The translations under genes and the position numbers were made by a program. A DNA stretch of 42,691 nt, taken from Bipolaris cookei. Its lineage: Eukaryota > Ascomycota > Dothideomycetes > Pleosporales > Pleosporaceae. Location of the stretch: the NCBI GenBank assembly GCA_002286855.1, contig NRSV01000067.1:153750-196440 (forward strand), in the 5' to 3' direction. Below, piece by piece: positions 32,719 through 42,559 of the stretch. The notes under the pieces were generated by a model, which saw only the letters and a list, made by a program, of their open reading frames with translations, was not told where the DNA came from and did no database searches. Within the stretch, counting starts at the first letter, position 1. Each line of letters starts with the position of its first letter.

Positions 32719-33417
32719 AGGAGAGGATCCTTTTGTTACTTGTAACAGTATACTATGAGCGTATTTAGTGCTGACTCATCTAATATCCGTCACGGAGGGA
32801 CAAACCTTCGCGGAGAAGTAACACTGACTAGAAGGAAAACTGTAAATAATTATTGGCCAGAGGACGGCCGATACGAGCACAATGCTGAGGCATTATTTCT
32901 TAGTAGAGCGACGGTATCAGCATCTCTAGGCAGCGCAAACGGCGGTGGTCAAGATCGTGTTGCAATAGCGAGACTGAGCATCTGGCCGTAGAGGCTTATA
33001 GAAAACTATAGGTATGCGCCACAGCCATTCTTAGAAGCTAACTCCTATAGAAATAGCATCGAATTTGTTACGATAGTTATCTAAGCATGCTACTGCAGGT
33101 TGCCTGCATGCTAAATGCTGTTAACAGCACATGTCCTGTAGGATGCGGTTTAACGATCTTGTCGTCTACGCGGAGAAACTGCCGGGGTGTATACTTATTG
33201 CTCTAAGTCGACTTTTTGAGGGTGCAGTTTTAATCTTTACTATCCTAGCTTTCTTTCTAGCCTACGTGCGAATACTAGTCAATCTGAGACTTCGTAGAAG
33301 ATACTAACATTGCTACAGTGCTAAGCGTGGATTAGTAGTAAAGAGAAGACATATAAGAATAAGCTAAAGTTCTAAACATAATTTTCTAGAAGCAGAGCTA
33401 TAAGTGCTAGAGTTTTC
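32719..33417. other. Intergenic, no gene recognised
   Basis: About 700 bases between the LTR and the TE-H stop codon. A 78-codon frame at 32755-32991 has no recognisable motif. The terminal repeat of TE-H expected in this region was not identified. Confidence 0.4.
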
Positions 33418-35091
33418 CTAGTACATCTGCGCTACGTGAGCCCTCCACGACGTGGAAGCGCTTGCTGGCGCTATCGCTTCGTACACCCGTACTGTTTCAC
33501 CTTTATACAACGACGAATCGGTGTCTGTTTCTAGTGTAAGACCCTTGCGTTTACGACTACGCTGCCCCTTCTTTATAGCAGCTTCTTCTTTTGCAGCACG
33601 CCTTGCCTTCGCCTCTTCAAGGTCCTCGAAGCTCATTACCTTCGCCTTGCCTAGCACGACTGACCTGGTGGACCGACGAGCTTTAGCTTCGTTGTTTATC
33701 TTGAAAAGAAATTGGTTGCGGTCTTTTAGAAGGACTCGCTCAGCAAACGAGATCTGAGCAGCATTTGCGAGTTTCTGTATACGCCTTTTCGTCTCGTCGG
33801 CTACATGAGTGTCCTGCTTGATCGTGTTATGCAACGATGTAAGCGCTTCCGCTGTCACTGGTGTTACTGGCGTTATAGGCATTTGAGGCGTGTTATTTTC
33901 ATTAGTGCTCGCAATAGTGGTTCCTGCAATTTCAACTGCAGCTGGAGGTTTGGGGATGTCTTTTAGTACTCTATTTGGGTTAAAAGGGTACAGGCCGGTT
34001 GCAGACCACCCGGCCCTGATATTCCTTTGGGTTAACGCCGTTTCCCTAGCAGGACGGTATAGATAGGTGAAGTGCTCTTTGCCGACTATGTCTACGCCTC
34101 CTCGGTTCAGTCGTTCAACCTGGTCACGGTATGCCGTTTTTAAGGGTGCGAAAGGCCCAACGTCGCAGGGTTGTAGCTTATGAGATGTGTGAGAGGGCAA
34201 ACGACACAGAATGATATTGTTAGTAAGACAGAACTCCAGGATCTCGAGTGTTTCATGGCTCCCGAAGCCATCGCACACTAACACACGTGGCTTTCGATTA
34301 GCTCGTGTTTTAGTTTGAGGATCGAACACACGCGTAAGCCACTCTAAACTAATCTTAGAGTCGTTATAACCGTTCTCAGAGTGCGCATAGTGCCATCCTG
34401 GCGTCTCGTGAGTGGTCCAATTGCTGCGGTGGGTTGAAGCGGGCCAGATAATTAGTGGTAGCAGCGCTCTACCATCTGCACTCACGCATTCGATTGCGGT
34501 GACCATCGTCCGTTTCACGCCTCCACCTCTATAGTTCCGCCGATCATCCTTACCTACCAGGACCTTAACCGAACCAAGCATGCTTAGCATGACACCAGTC
34601 TCATCCATATTATAGACGTTTTCTGGGGGGACATCTGGATTCTCTAGTACCCGTCCGATTATATCGAACCACTCGACTATCTTGTCATATACGTTGTTCT
34701 CGTGACGCTTCCAGTCTATCGATTTAACTTTTCTTGCTTGTAGTTCAGGGTGCCGCTCGGCGAAGGCTTTCGGCCAGTTCTTGCCCGGGGGCTTGATTGG
34801 TTGCGTCTTCGTAGACCGCTGGCGGGCTATACTAAAAGCTAAGGAGCGGAGGAACTTCATTCGCACTGGGTGGCCAAGGGTGGACATCAGTAGCAAGAAC
34901 TGGATCAGGCCTTTCTCCTCCTCTTGGCTGAGGTACTGCTGGCTTTGAGCCTGCTCCTCCCGCGAGCGTCGTCCGTTACGCCGATGGACCAGGGTAGAGA
35001 TCGGGACATTGCTGTGTTCTGATCGAGCAGCAAACGTATCGGGCACGCCTGCAGGCAGAGCCTGCGCCAGCGCTCGGCTGGCTGGGTCCAT
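33418..35091 (-). CDS. TE-H: intact pogo-like DDE transposase
   Basis: This is a single uninterrupted 557-residue frame from ATG 35091 to the stop at 33418. An N-terminal helix-turn-helix (about 1-55, with HSNVPISTLVHRRNGRRSRE) is followed by a CENP-B-type DNA-binding region containing KPPGKNWPKAFAERHPEL (about 100-117). The DDE domain has Asp163 in VYNMDETGVML, Asp274 in VLVCDGFGSHE and Asp310 in SHKLQPCDVGPFAPLK, a DD35D spacing. The C-terminus is a charged Lys/Arg/Glu stretch. Unlike B, D, A and I it has no zinc knuckle. All catalytic residues are present, so it may still be active or may be retained by the host. Terminal repeats were not identified by eye. The nearest relative in the window is TE-G. 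Confidence 0.85.
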   Translation of the reverse strand: MDPASRALAQALPAGVPDTFAARSEHSNVPISTLVHRRNGRRSREEQAQSQQYLSQEEEKGLIQFLLLMSTLGHPVRMKFLRSLAFSIARQRSTKTQPIKPPGKNWPKAFAERHPELQARKVKSIDWKRHENNVYDKIVEWFDIIGRVLENPDVPPENVYNMDETGVMLSMLGSVKVLVGKDDRRNYRGGGVKRTMVTAIECVSADGRALLPLIIWPASTHRSNWTTHETPGWHYAHSENGYNDSKISLEWLTRVFDPQTKTRANRKPRVLVCDGFGSHETLEILEFCLTNNIILCRLPSHTSHKLQPCDVGPFAPLKTAYRDQVERLNRGGVDIVGKEHFTYLYRPARETALTQRNIRAGWSATGLYPFNPNRVLKDIPKPPAAVEIAGTTIASTNENNTPQMPITPVTPVTAEALTSLHNTIKQDTHVADETKRRIQKLANAAQISFAERVLLKDRNQFLFKINNEAKARRSTRSVVLGKAKVMSFEDLEEAKARRAAKEEAAIKKGQRSRKRKGLTLETDTDSSLYKGETVRVYEAIAPASASTSWRAHVAQMY

Positions 35092-36390
35092 GGCAACGTA
35101 TGTGGAGGGAGGAGGGCTGGCTCATCAACAACGGCCTCACCCTCACCCTCACCCTCACCCTCTGCACGGTCGGCTTCTAAGAATAACTAGCAGGCGTAGC
35201 ACGCGAGAAGAGAAGCTTCGAGAAGCATGCGCCACGGCTTGAGCGATTCGAGCATAGCGTATATGTACAATGTAGGACGCTAAACATACAGAACATGCTT
35301 TCTCAGCACGCGAATATTGCTTTCTTGCTCGCAGGAGTTTGCTTGTCTTCGCGGGCAATTCCGGACAAGGTCTTATAGGCCACTGCACAACTTCATAACC
35401 TATTAGTAGATGCTAGACATACCAGCGCATGTCTTAAGACCTCCGAGATAGCGATTGTCATCGCATTGAATAAGAAGACAGGGTGGGCCGTGTTCACAGT
35501 GCATAGCGCTGCAGATAGATTCCTTGTAACGTCAACCAAGACTGCTGTAATTTTGCTTTTTGATGTTTAAAATAAGTTTTACCACCTATCAAGTACGTTA
35601 TTGGATTCGTTTGAACTCGGTAGGATGGTGGGCTGCTGCATGGTGTTGCTGGAAGATTAGCTTGGCCATGACAACTGCACATGGCGAAAATTAGGCAGTC
35701 GACCTATACCTCGTGGCTAGTATGTGATTTAAGTCGGGGTTCTTGTTCAAGGGCATTGTCTCTGAATTTGGCTCGAAATGATATTGACAGATAATATTTC
35801 AAACTTATAGTGAATACCTGCCCGCAAGGTGACTGGCGCATATATGTACTGCGTAAAACTACTAATATGTACGGTATCATACTACTTCCTATCACAAAAA
35901 GTCCTGAAAAAAGCGAGTACCTAAGATGACGTACGCTTCTATTCCTCGACCAACTTTTCGTCCCTGCTTGACCTATTCATATTGGTTCCTTTGGTCCTAC
36001 GAGCCAAGATGCCCTCTTCCGATACCAAAGCCGTTCTTGTTGAAACTCCTTTCTTTGCGCCTTCGGCCCTTAGCGCTGCACTCCCTTATCAAGCGTGCCA
36101 TTTATGTTGTCTCTGGTTACCCCATTGATTTCGCAAGCGGTACCACTGGTGGCCACCTCAACCTACACTGTTGTTGTTGTTGTTATTGACAAAGCGGCAT
36201 AGTGGGGCATCTAGGTGAAGTCTAAAAATATCCTCGTAAGCAACAATGGCGCGACTCCGATAATAAAAAAGTCTCGTCCAAACCTCATTAGTTACCTTAG
36301 TCTCATCCGAACACTCGAAACTACTAGCCTCAGCCCCCACGTAAGTCTGGTGAGGAAGGCATCACCTTCTTAGTAACCAAGTAGCTACTA
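35092..36390. other. Intergenic, with a CACCCT microsatellite
   Basis: About 1.3 kb between TE-H and TE-I. It contains (CACCCT)n at about 35134-35162 and a TTG/TTA repeat at about 36170-36188. A short frame starting ATG at about 36009 (MPSSDTKAVLVETPFFAPSA) and a minus-strand frame at 36158-36340 look mildly protein-like but are unrecognised, and I do not call them genes. Confidence 0.4.
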
Positions 36391-38212
36391 ACGTGCGGGA
36401 TCAGTAAGCTGGGCACCCCACCAAACTTCACGCGAGGTTCTGCGCAATTGAGCTACAATAACGTAATAGATATAGATAAAAATGAGAGATATAGTTTATT
36501 ATACAGCTCTACATGAAGTGCGAGTGTGTCCTTGAATATGGCACTTCGTACACGTCGGCGGCGCGCGCTGACGTCGCTCACCACCCTGGCTCTGGCTAGC
36601 CTCCATCACCACCTTTTCTGCCTCTGCAATAAGCTGCTGAGCCTGCTGTACCTGGAGTACCCCACCAGAAGCGATATATTGACGCTGTTGATCCTGCTTT
36701 TGTCGCTGACGCCGATTTTCTTCACGTAGCTTCTTATTCTCCTCTGCAAGTATTGTTGCTGATTGCATTGCAAGCTGAGCGCTTTTCGCGAGCTGGCGTA
36801 TCGCGATGCTCGTTGGGCTCTCTGGCTGGTGGCGCAGTCGCTCTTGGAGATAGCGCACCTGCTGCTGAAGCTCTGCTACTGTATGTGGTCTCTGTCTGCG
36901 TTGCTGCCTGCGCTGTGGCATTATCTGTAGTTGTCTGTGGTGGAGACGGTGTTCTGGCTACTGTGAGCGACGATAGAACGCGATCTGGATAAGGAGGGAC
37001 AAGTCCTGTCGCCCGAAAGCCTGCCTGGATGTTCTGCTGCGTAAAAACTATTGGTCGGATCCGTGTGTAGGCTGCAAGGAAGTCTATCTTGTCAACGTGG
37101 TAGACCCCATGGCGGGCGAGCTCCTCAACCTCGCGTCCGTACGCGCGCTTAAGAGGAGAGTAGCAGCTCACGTCTAGTGGCTGGAGGAGATGAGAGGTGT
37201 GGGGCGGCATACAGAGAGTGATAATCTTGTTCTCTGTACAGTACTGGTCGAACTCTGGCGTTGCGTGGCTACTATGGCCGTCAAGAATAAGAAGCCGATA
37301 GACTCCAGCTGTACGAGCCGCTGTATGCTGGTTAAAGTGCTTTACCCACTCTACACCAAGCTATCTGTCGTCCAGCCATTGTCTGAGACGCCGATAGTCC
37401 AGTCTGGTGGGAGGTTATAATACCAGATGCTTTGGTGGGCCTTGCCAGACAGTATCACGAACGGTGGCAGAGACCAGCCAGACGCGTTGACGCACTCGAT
37501 CGCTGTAACCCACTCACGATTACCTGGCTGTACGACGACTGCCCGACCAACTCTATCAGAGCTAGTCACGACTTTTGAGGTGCTAGCGACGCCCATCGCG
37601 AACCCAGTCTCGTCAAAGTTGTAGATATCCTGGTCTAGCACGCCGTACGTCTTGCGCGTCTCCTCTACTAGCTTAAACCAGGCTGCAATTATAGCAGGAT
37701 CTTCGTACTGGGCGCGCTGACTATTAAGCCTTCTACTCCACTTCGTCTGAAGCTCTGGCTGGCTCTGGATTAAGCGCGACACCCATTTCTTGCCTACGGG
37801 TGTAGAAGGTGGATCTTGGCCACGCGCAGCGAGTAACGCGTCTGCCATCCGTCGTACGTCGATAATATGGGGTGGAAAACCACGACGGTCAAGGTCTAGG
37901 ATCCACTGCACGAGAGACTGCTCTTCAATAGGCGATAGCTTACGGTTGACAGACCGTAGCTCTAGTCGTGGCTGAGTACCATGAACGCGAGTATGTAGTG
38001 TTGATTGCGGCACATCGTATGCTTTTGCAAGAGCACGGATAGATTGTTTTGGATTATTACGATAAGACGCGATAGCAAGGCTTATTCTACCTTCACGAGA
38101 AGTCTGTATAGAGCGTTGTTGTCGCGGCATGGTGGTTATGGTGCAGAGCGTTACGTGAAGTTTGGTGGGGTGCCCAGCTTACTGATCTGCCCAGCTTACT
38201 GATCCCGCACGT
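36391..38212 (-). mobile_element. TE-I: full-length Fot1/pogo element with TA duplication
   Basis: The inverted ends match: ACGTGCGGGATCAGTAAGCT at the low side and AGCTTACTGATCCCGCACGT at the high side, 1,822 bases in all. TA flanks both (36389-36390 and 38213-38214). The high side carries the 17-base unit GATCAGTAAGCTGGGCA (on the minus strand) twice in tandem, the low side once. Size and ACGT ends match TE-B and TE-D. Confidence 0.88.
36499..38130 (-). pseudogene. TE-I transposase, two frameshifts
   Basis: The best-preserved B/D-type transposase here. The first frame (38130-37351) starts MPRQQRSIQTSREGRISLAI, has a psq-type helix-turn-helix (SIRALAKAYDVPQSTLHTRV), a CENP-B-like domain and QDIYNFDETGFAMGV (first catalytic block). 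A one-base loss near GWTTDS (about 37362) moves to the frame with VYRLLILDGHSSHATPEF and HLLQPLDVSCYSPLKRAYG (second and third blocks). A second shift near 36925 leads to a coiled coil (IRQLAKSAQLAMQSATILAE) and the zinc knuckle CTKCHIQGHTRTSC, ending at 36499. Catalytic residues are intact apart from the shifts, so inactivation is recent relative to TE-D. Confidence 0.87.
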
Positions 38213-38811
38213 TAATGTCAATCCCCGCGACCCGAGACGCACCCCGAGACGAGGCGGTTTTGCATTTCGGACCCTCGGAAAATCGAATGCGCAAGTCAAC
38301 AAAGCTGTAGTGAATGCATGCAAATACAAATTATTGCTACTTCAGCAGGACACCTTCCGAACAACATCTTTGCAAAACTTAACATGTCGCTGAACTTTTT
38401 CTTAAGGCGGTTGGTTTCCTTTTCATCATTTGACCCCTGCCCAAATGTGATTGTACATTTCTATTAAATATTCGGATATCTACAAATGAAGTATAGGTAT
38501 TGCAAACAGTTGTCCTAGAATTTAGTACTGCTCAATATTCAAAATTGTGGATGCCGGTAGTTTCGCCGTGCGGAGAAGACGACGCATCGAAGCCTCCCAG
38601 GGTGGCAAGATGCGTTTGACCGTGTTACATTGATAACGTAATGATGTATTATATTCTTGCGCTATTCTTTATTACTCGAGATGTCTAAAAATAGGTGTGG
38701 CGCGTGCCGTGGGTCTTGCAACGAGAACGAGTCCTTTGTTGCCCCAATGCCTCACGACCCCTCCAAGTAATGAGGGATGATCTGCACTGTAGACTGCTAC
38801 TAACCTCTATA
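38213..38811. other. Intergenic, between TE-I and TE-G
   Basis: No gene recognised. It includes a short open frame from an ATG at about 38681 (MSKNRCGACRGSCNE), in line with the TE-G frame but separated by a stop. A TACTAAC followed by TATAG just before 38812 resembles an intron end, but no donor that keeps frame was convincing. Confidence 0.35.
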
Positions 38812-40599
38812 GATAAGGCAAGGCAAGTTTTAGCACAAGGCGTCCCTCCTGGCGTGCGTAAATCATACCGTACCCTGGCAGACCACGGCGGAGTCCCTCA
38901 CAGCACTCTCCATCATCGCGCCCGTGGCCGAACTTAGATGCAGGACAAGGCCCAAAGCCAGCAGTACCTGACGCTGTGGGAAGAGAGTGCCCTCGTCAAG
39001 TTCATCTTACAAATGTCAGATCTCGGACAGCCCGTACGAACCAAGCACATTCCCTCGCTCGCCTTCGTCGCAACCCGCAGTCGACCCGCGACGGACAGGC
39101 CCTCCAAGCCTCCAGGCAAGAACTGGGCATAGGCCTTCGAGAGGCGCCACCCAGAGACGGCAGCGAGACGTGCCACAGCGCTAGACTGGAACCGCCATGA
39201 GAACAACATCTCCGATAAGATGACACATTGGTTCGAAGTGATCGGCAAGGTACTGCGCGATCCACCTATCAGAGCAGAGAATTTATACAACATGGATGAG
39301 ACAGGGGTCATGCTATCCATGCTTGGCTCAGTAAAGGTGCTCGTAGGTAAGGATGACAAACGGACTCATAGAGGCGCGCGCGTGAAGCGAACAACAGTGA
39401 CTGCTATCGAGTGCATTAGCGCTGACGGTAGGTATCTCAACCCAATGATTGTTTGGCTGGCTACCACCCACCGAAGTAACTGGACTACCTTTCCAACTCC
39501 TGGATGGTATTATGCGTGCAATGAATCGGGATACACCGACTCCAATCTCAGCTTGCAGTGGCTCAAGCGCGTGTTTGATCCCGAGACTAAGGAACGTGCT
39601 AATGGGAGACCGCGTGTACTGATCCTGGACGGCTTTGGGACGCATGAGGCGCTTGAGATCTTAGATAATTGTTTTGTAAACAACATTATCTTATGCCGTC
39701 TCCCGTCTCATACATCTCACAAGCTTCAGCCTTGCGACGTTGCTGTATTTGGCCCGCTGAAGACGGCCTACCGTGAACAGGTCGAACGATTAGAGCGAGG
39801 CGGTCTCAATGCTATTGGCAAAGAGCATTTTACCTGTCTATACAAGCCGGCTAGGGAGCTAGCGTTCACAGCGAAGAATATCAAGGCTGGTTTTGCTGCA
39901 AGTGGTTTGTACCCGTTGAATCCAAATAGAGTGCTGAGGACTGTGTCAAAACCTCTAGCCAAACCAACTCCCGTGGTAACCAACGAGGCACCTTATCAAG
40001 AAGATGCAGTGCTGCAGACGCCTGTAACGCCAGTGTCAGTGGAAGGTCTTATGTTGCTGCAAGATTTCATTCTAAAGAAGGATGCTCATGCTCTTGACGA
40101 GATACCCAAGCAGAATCTGCAGCGACGCTTACTAAAACTCGCGAAAGCTACCCAGCTATCTTTGGCTAAGAGCGCTCTCCAGCATAATCACATTCAAGTC
40201 CTGATGGCGATCAATAATGAAGCTAAGCCCCGACGATCAACTAGAGCCGATTTACTAGAAAAGGGTTCTGGACAAGTATTTAGCTACGAGTATCTCCAAA
40301 GTAAACGGCTGAAGCGAGCGGAAGAGGCAGCAGCCAAAGAAGCCAAAGCTAAAGCCAAGGGGAAGCGTGGTCGGAAGGGCAAAGATGCTATGCAGGAGGC
40401 AGCAGAAACCGCGGCATCCATAAGCACGGTGGGGCGTAGCCGAAAGCGAAAGAGTACGGCGCTGGAAGTAGGGGCGAATCCGACAAATGTCGAGGCTGGT
40501 CCATCAGTACCACGAGGCAAAGTCGCAAAAATGAGTAATGTTCAAACAGCGGAAGTCTCAAAAGTGCTAGGGATGGTACCGGTTGCAAAAATGTATTAG
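38812..40599 (+). pseudogene. TE-G: relative of TE-H with two in-frame TAG codons
   Basis: One reading frame from about 38812 to the stop at 40599 aligns with TE-H throughout. Landmarks are YRTLADHGGVPHSTLHHRAR (helix-turn-helix), KPPGKNW, LYNMDETGVMLSMLGSVKVL (first Asp block), VLILDGFGTHEALEI (second) and SHKLQPCDVAVFGPLK (third), with a Lys/Ala-rich tail ending VAKMY. The frame is interrupted only by two TAG codons, at 38935-38937 and 39130-39132, both in the DNA-binding half. The catalytic half from 39220 is open for 459 codons. The true start is not resolved. No terminal repeats were identified. Confidence 0.82.
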
Positions 40600-40933
40600 G
40601 ATAGTGCTGATAATGTTTGGTTGTGCTATTTGGAGATATGTTTACTTGCTGACGGGCTGGTGTCATCACTCAGTCTCTTTAGCTTGGACCGCCATCTGTT
40701 GTTACATAGCACAGTCACAAAGCTGCATGGCCTTAGCCATAACCATAACCCTCATCATATTATGCGCGCAAAAAAGCTGCTTCGATTTGGTGTTTACTAA
40801 CTAAGGTGACTTTTTATGAATCTGTGCAACACTAATTAGCTACTAACGTCTATCACTCTAACTCCAAATAGAGTTTCGAGACTCTTTCCTGAGTAAGTAG
40901 CGCAGCTGACCTCTCCGAAACCTTGGTGGCGGA

Positions 40934-42400
40934 TCATTTTTGAGAGCGGTCGAGGACTAAAATCATCAAGTCAAGAGCCCTGTTTACAGTTTTGATAAAC
41001 TGTAAACAATCGCCACACGGCGGACGGCTTACAAGAATTGTCGCCTGCTTCAGTAGGACAGGTAGCTTTGCCTGTTGCAGTAGCTCATTATCCTCATTAT
41101 CGATGAGAATATGCTTGTCGATGAAGTATGCAACAAGCTACTTTTCTGCATGAGTTGCAAAATATTGACCTTCTTTTCCTTGGTCTCGTTGCTTCTCTTG
41201 CTGAAGCCGATGGCCCACGATTGATGAGATCCTCATAACCTCAGTTGTCCACTCTTTCCCTGACACAGTGACCCTTGTCTCTCCATGGCTCCAGCCACTC
41301 ATGGCCGCTACAGAGGGGAAGGCCCATGGGCGTTGAAGAGAAGCAATTGTTTTCCACCTGTTTTGAACATGAAACTGTTCGATCGGTGCAATAAGCTCGA
41401 CAGTTCCTCGATCCGTATATTTGAAAGAGTATGACTCAAATGTTCGGTTGTATATAGACATCTCTGTAGATGGAAATTCTGCTGGATCTTTCAGCAACTC
41501 GAAGATCACTCTTCGGGCTTGATTCGCAATCAAACTGTTTTCTCTATACACCTGGACCTCTCTACCAGAACGCTGATAGCGCTCTTCATCATTTGGCAGG
41601 GTCGGTTTCGCAAGATCGACAGCCCGGTGGCCGTGAATATCGTGAAGCTTTCTGTTCGCACCATGTTCTAGAAGACACTTGACATTCTCAATTTGCCCCC
41701 ACAGTGCTGCTTCCATCAACGGAGTTCTACCTTCATTATCTTGATGGTCAGGTCTCGCGCCATGGTCAAGCAGAAGCTTCGTAACAGCGGGGTACTTCTC
41801 GCAAGCAGCTAAACTCAATGCCGATTTTCCCTCCTCATTGCTACCAAATAAAAAGAGGTTGGCTTCTGGACTGGTGCGCAGATAATTGTTCACATATTCG
41901 GAATCTCCAAATGTTACCATCCTGCTTTTAACATGATCTAACCTCTTTAGGGTGAAGGTATCTTCACCTCCAAAACATTCATGCAGACGTCGAAGTATCC
42001 TATCCTCCAAGCCGATTGCAATCATTTCTGTAGCCTCCTTCCAACTCTTGCTATGTGGGGATCTACTCACATCCAGGCTGAGTCCATCTAAAGCCTTTTC
42101 AAGCAGTTCTGCTTCCGATTGTAATGCTTTTGGTTCAAATGCGACAAAGTAGCCGTTGCTTTTGTCAATTTCGTACGCTACGCTACCTTCATACGTTGAG
42201 AAGGGAGACGCAAAGCGATAAGATGGAAACGATGGTGACAAGTGGTGGCTGCAATGAGGGGCGCGGAAAACACTGTCATAGCCGCTACCGAAACCGTGAG
42301 TATGGATCTTGGTACAAAAAAGGCATTGTATAGAGGCTGTGTGAGCATTCCAACGTTGCACCGGAGCCAATACAACAGTTCTATTTCCAGATGATGCCAT
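40934..42400 (-). pseudogene. Ankyrin-repeat protein with C-terminal nucleic-acid-deaminase-like domain, broken by one TAG
   Basis: From ATG 42400 the frame is open for 420 residues to a TAG at 41138-41140; an upstream GTG at 42454 is unlikely as a fungal start. The N-terminal part has a Cys/His cluster (CLFCTKIHTHGF then APHCSHH) and YEIDKSNGYFVAFEP. Ankyrin repeats follow (about residues 190-265: GKSALSLAACEKYPAVTKLL, EGRTPLMEAALWGQIENVKC). A conserved block SVAAMSGWSHGE and EWTTEVMRISSIVGH leads to the zinc/catalytic HAE motif (residues 417-419). The stop comes one codon later. Beyond it the same frame is open for 67 more codons to 40934 and contains SRPPCGDC, the PCxxC zinc motif. HAE plus PCxxC defines the cytidine/nucleic-acid deaminase superfamily. 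As annotated, the protein lacks PCxxC and should be inactive unless the stop is bypassed. Confidence 0.8.
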
Positions 42401-42559
42401 AATTTGAGGGGCTAGGAACCTGTAAAGGGGTGAGGCTAGATTGTTCAACGACACAAGCTCGGGGTAGGTCTATTTTAGGACAGTTTTCAGCCATAGACTT
42501 AGCTCGACATCGAATGTGGCTTAGATTAGCTAGCTTGTTAGTCAGCTTTTTGGCTCAGA

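Noticed and set aside
35134..35162. CACCCT repeat considered as telomeric sequence
   Set aside because: The unit is not the TTAGGG/CCCTAA unit of filamentous fungi and the tract is short and internal.
36009..36128. Possible small gene starting MPSSDTKAVLVETPFFAPSA
   Set aside because: Only ~39 codons, no recognised motif, and no supported splice extension.
42401..42454. N-terminal extension of the ankyrin-deaminase from a GTG codon
   Set aside because: GTG starts are not expected in fungal nuclear genes; a CTTTACAG acceptor-like site just upstream of the ATG suggests a 5' UTR intron instead.
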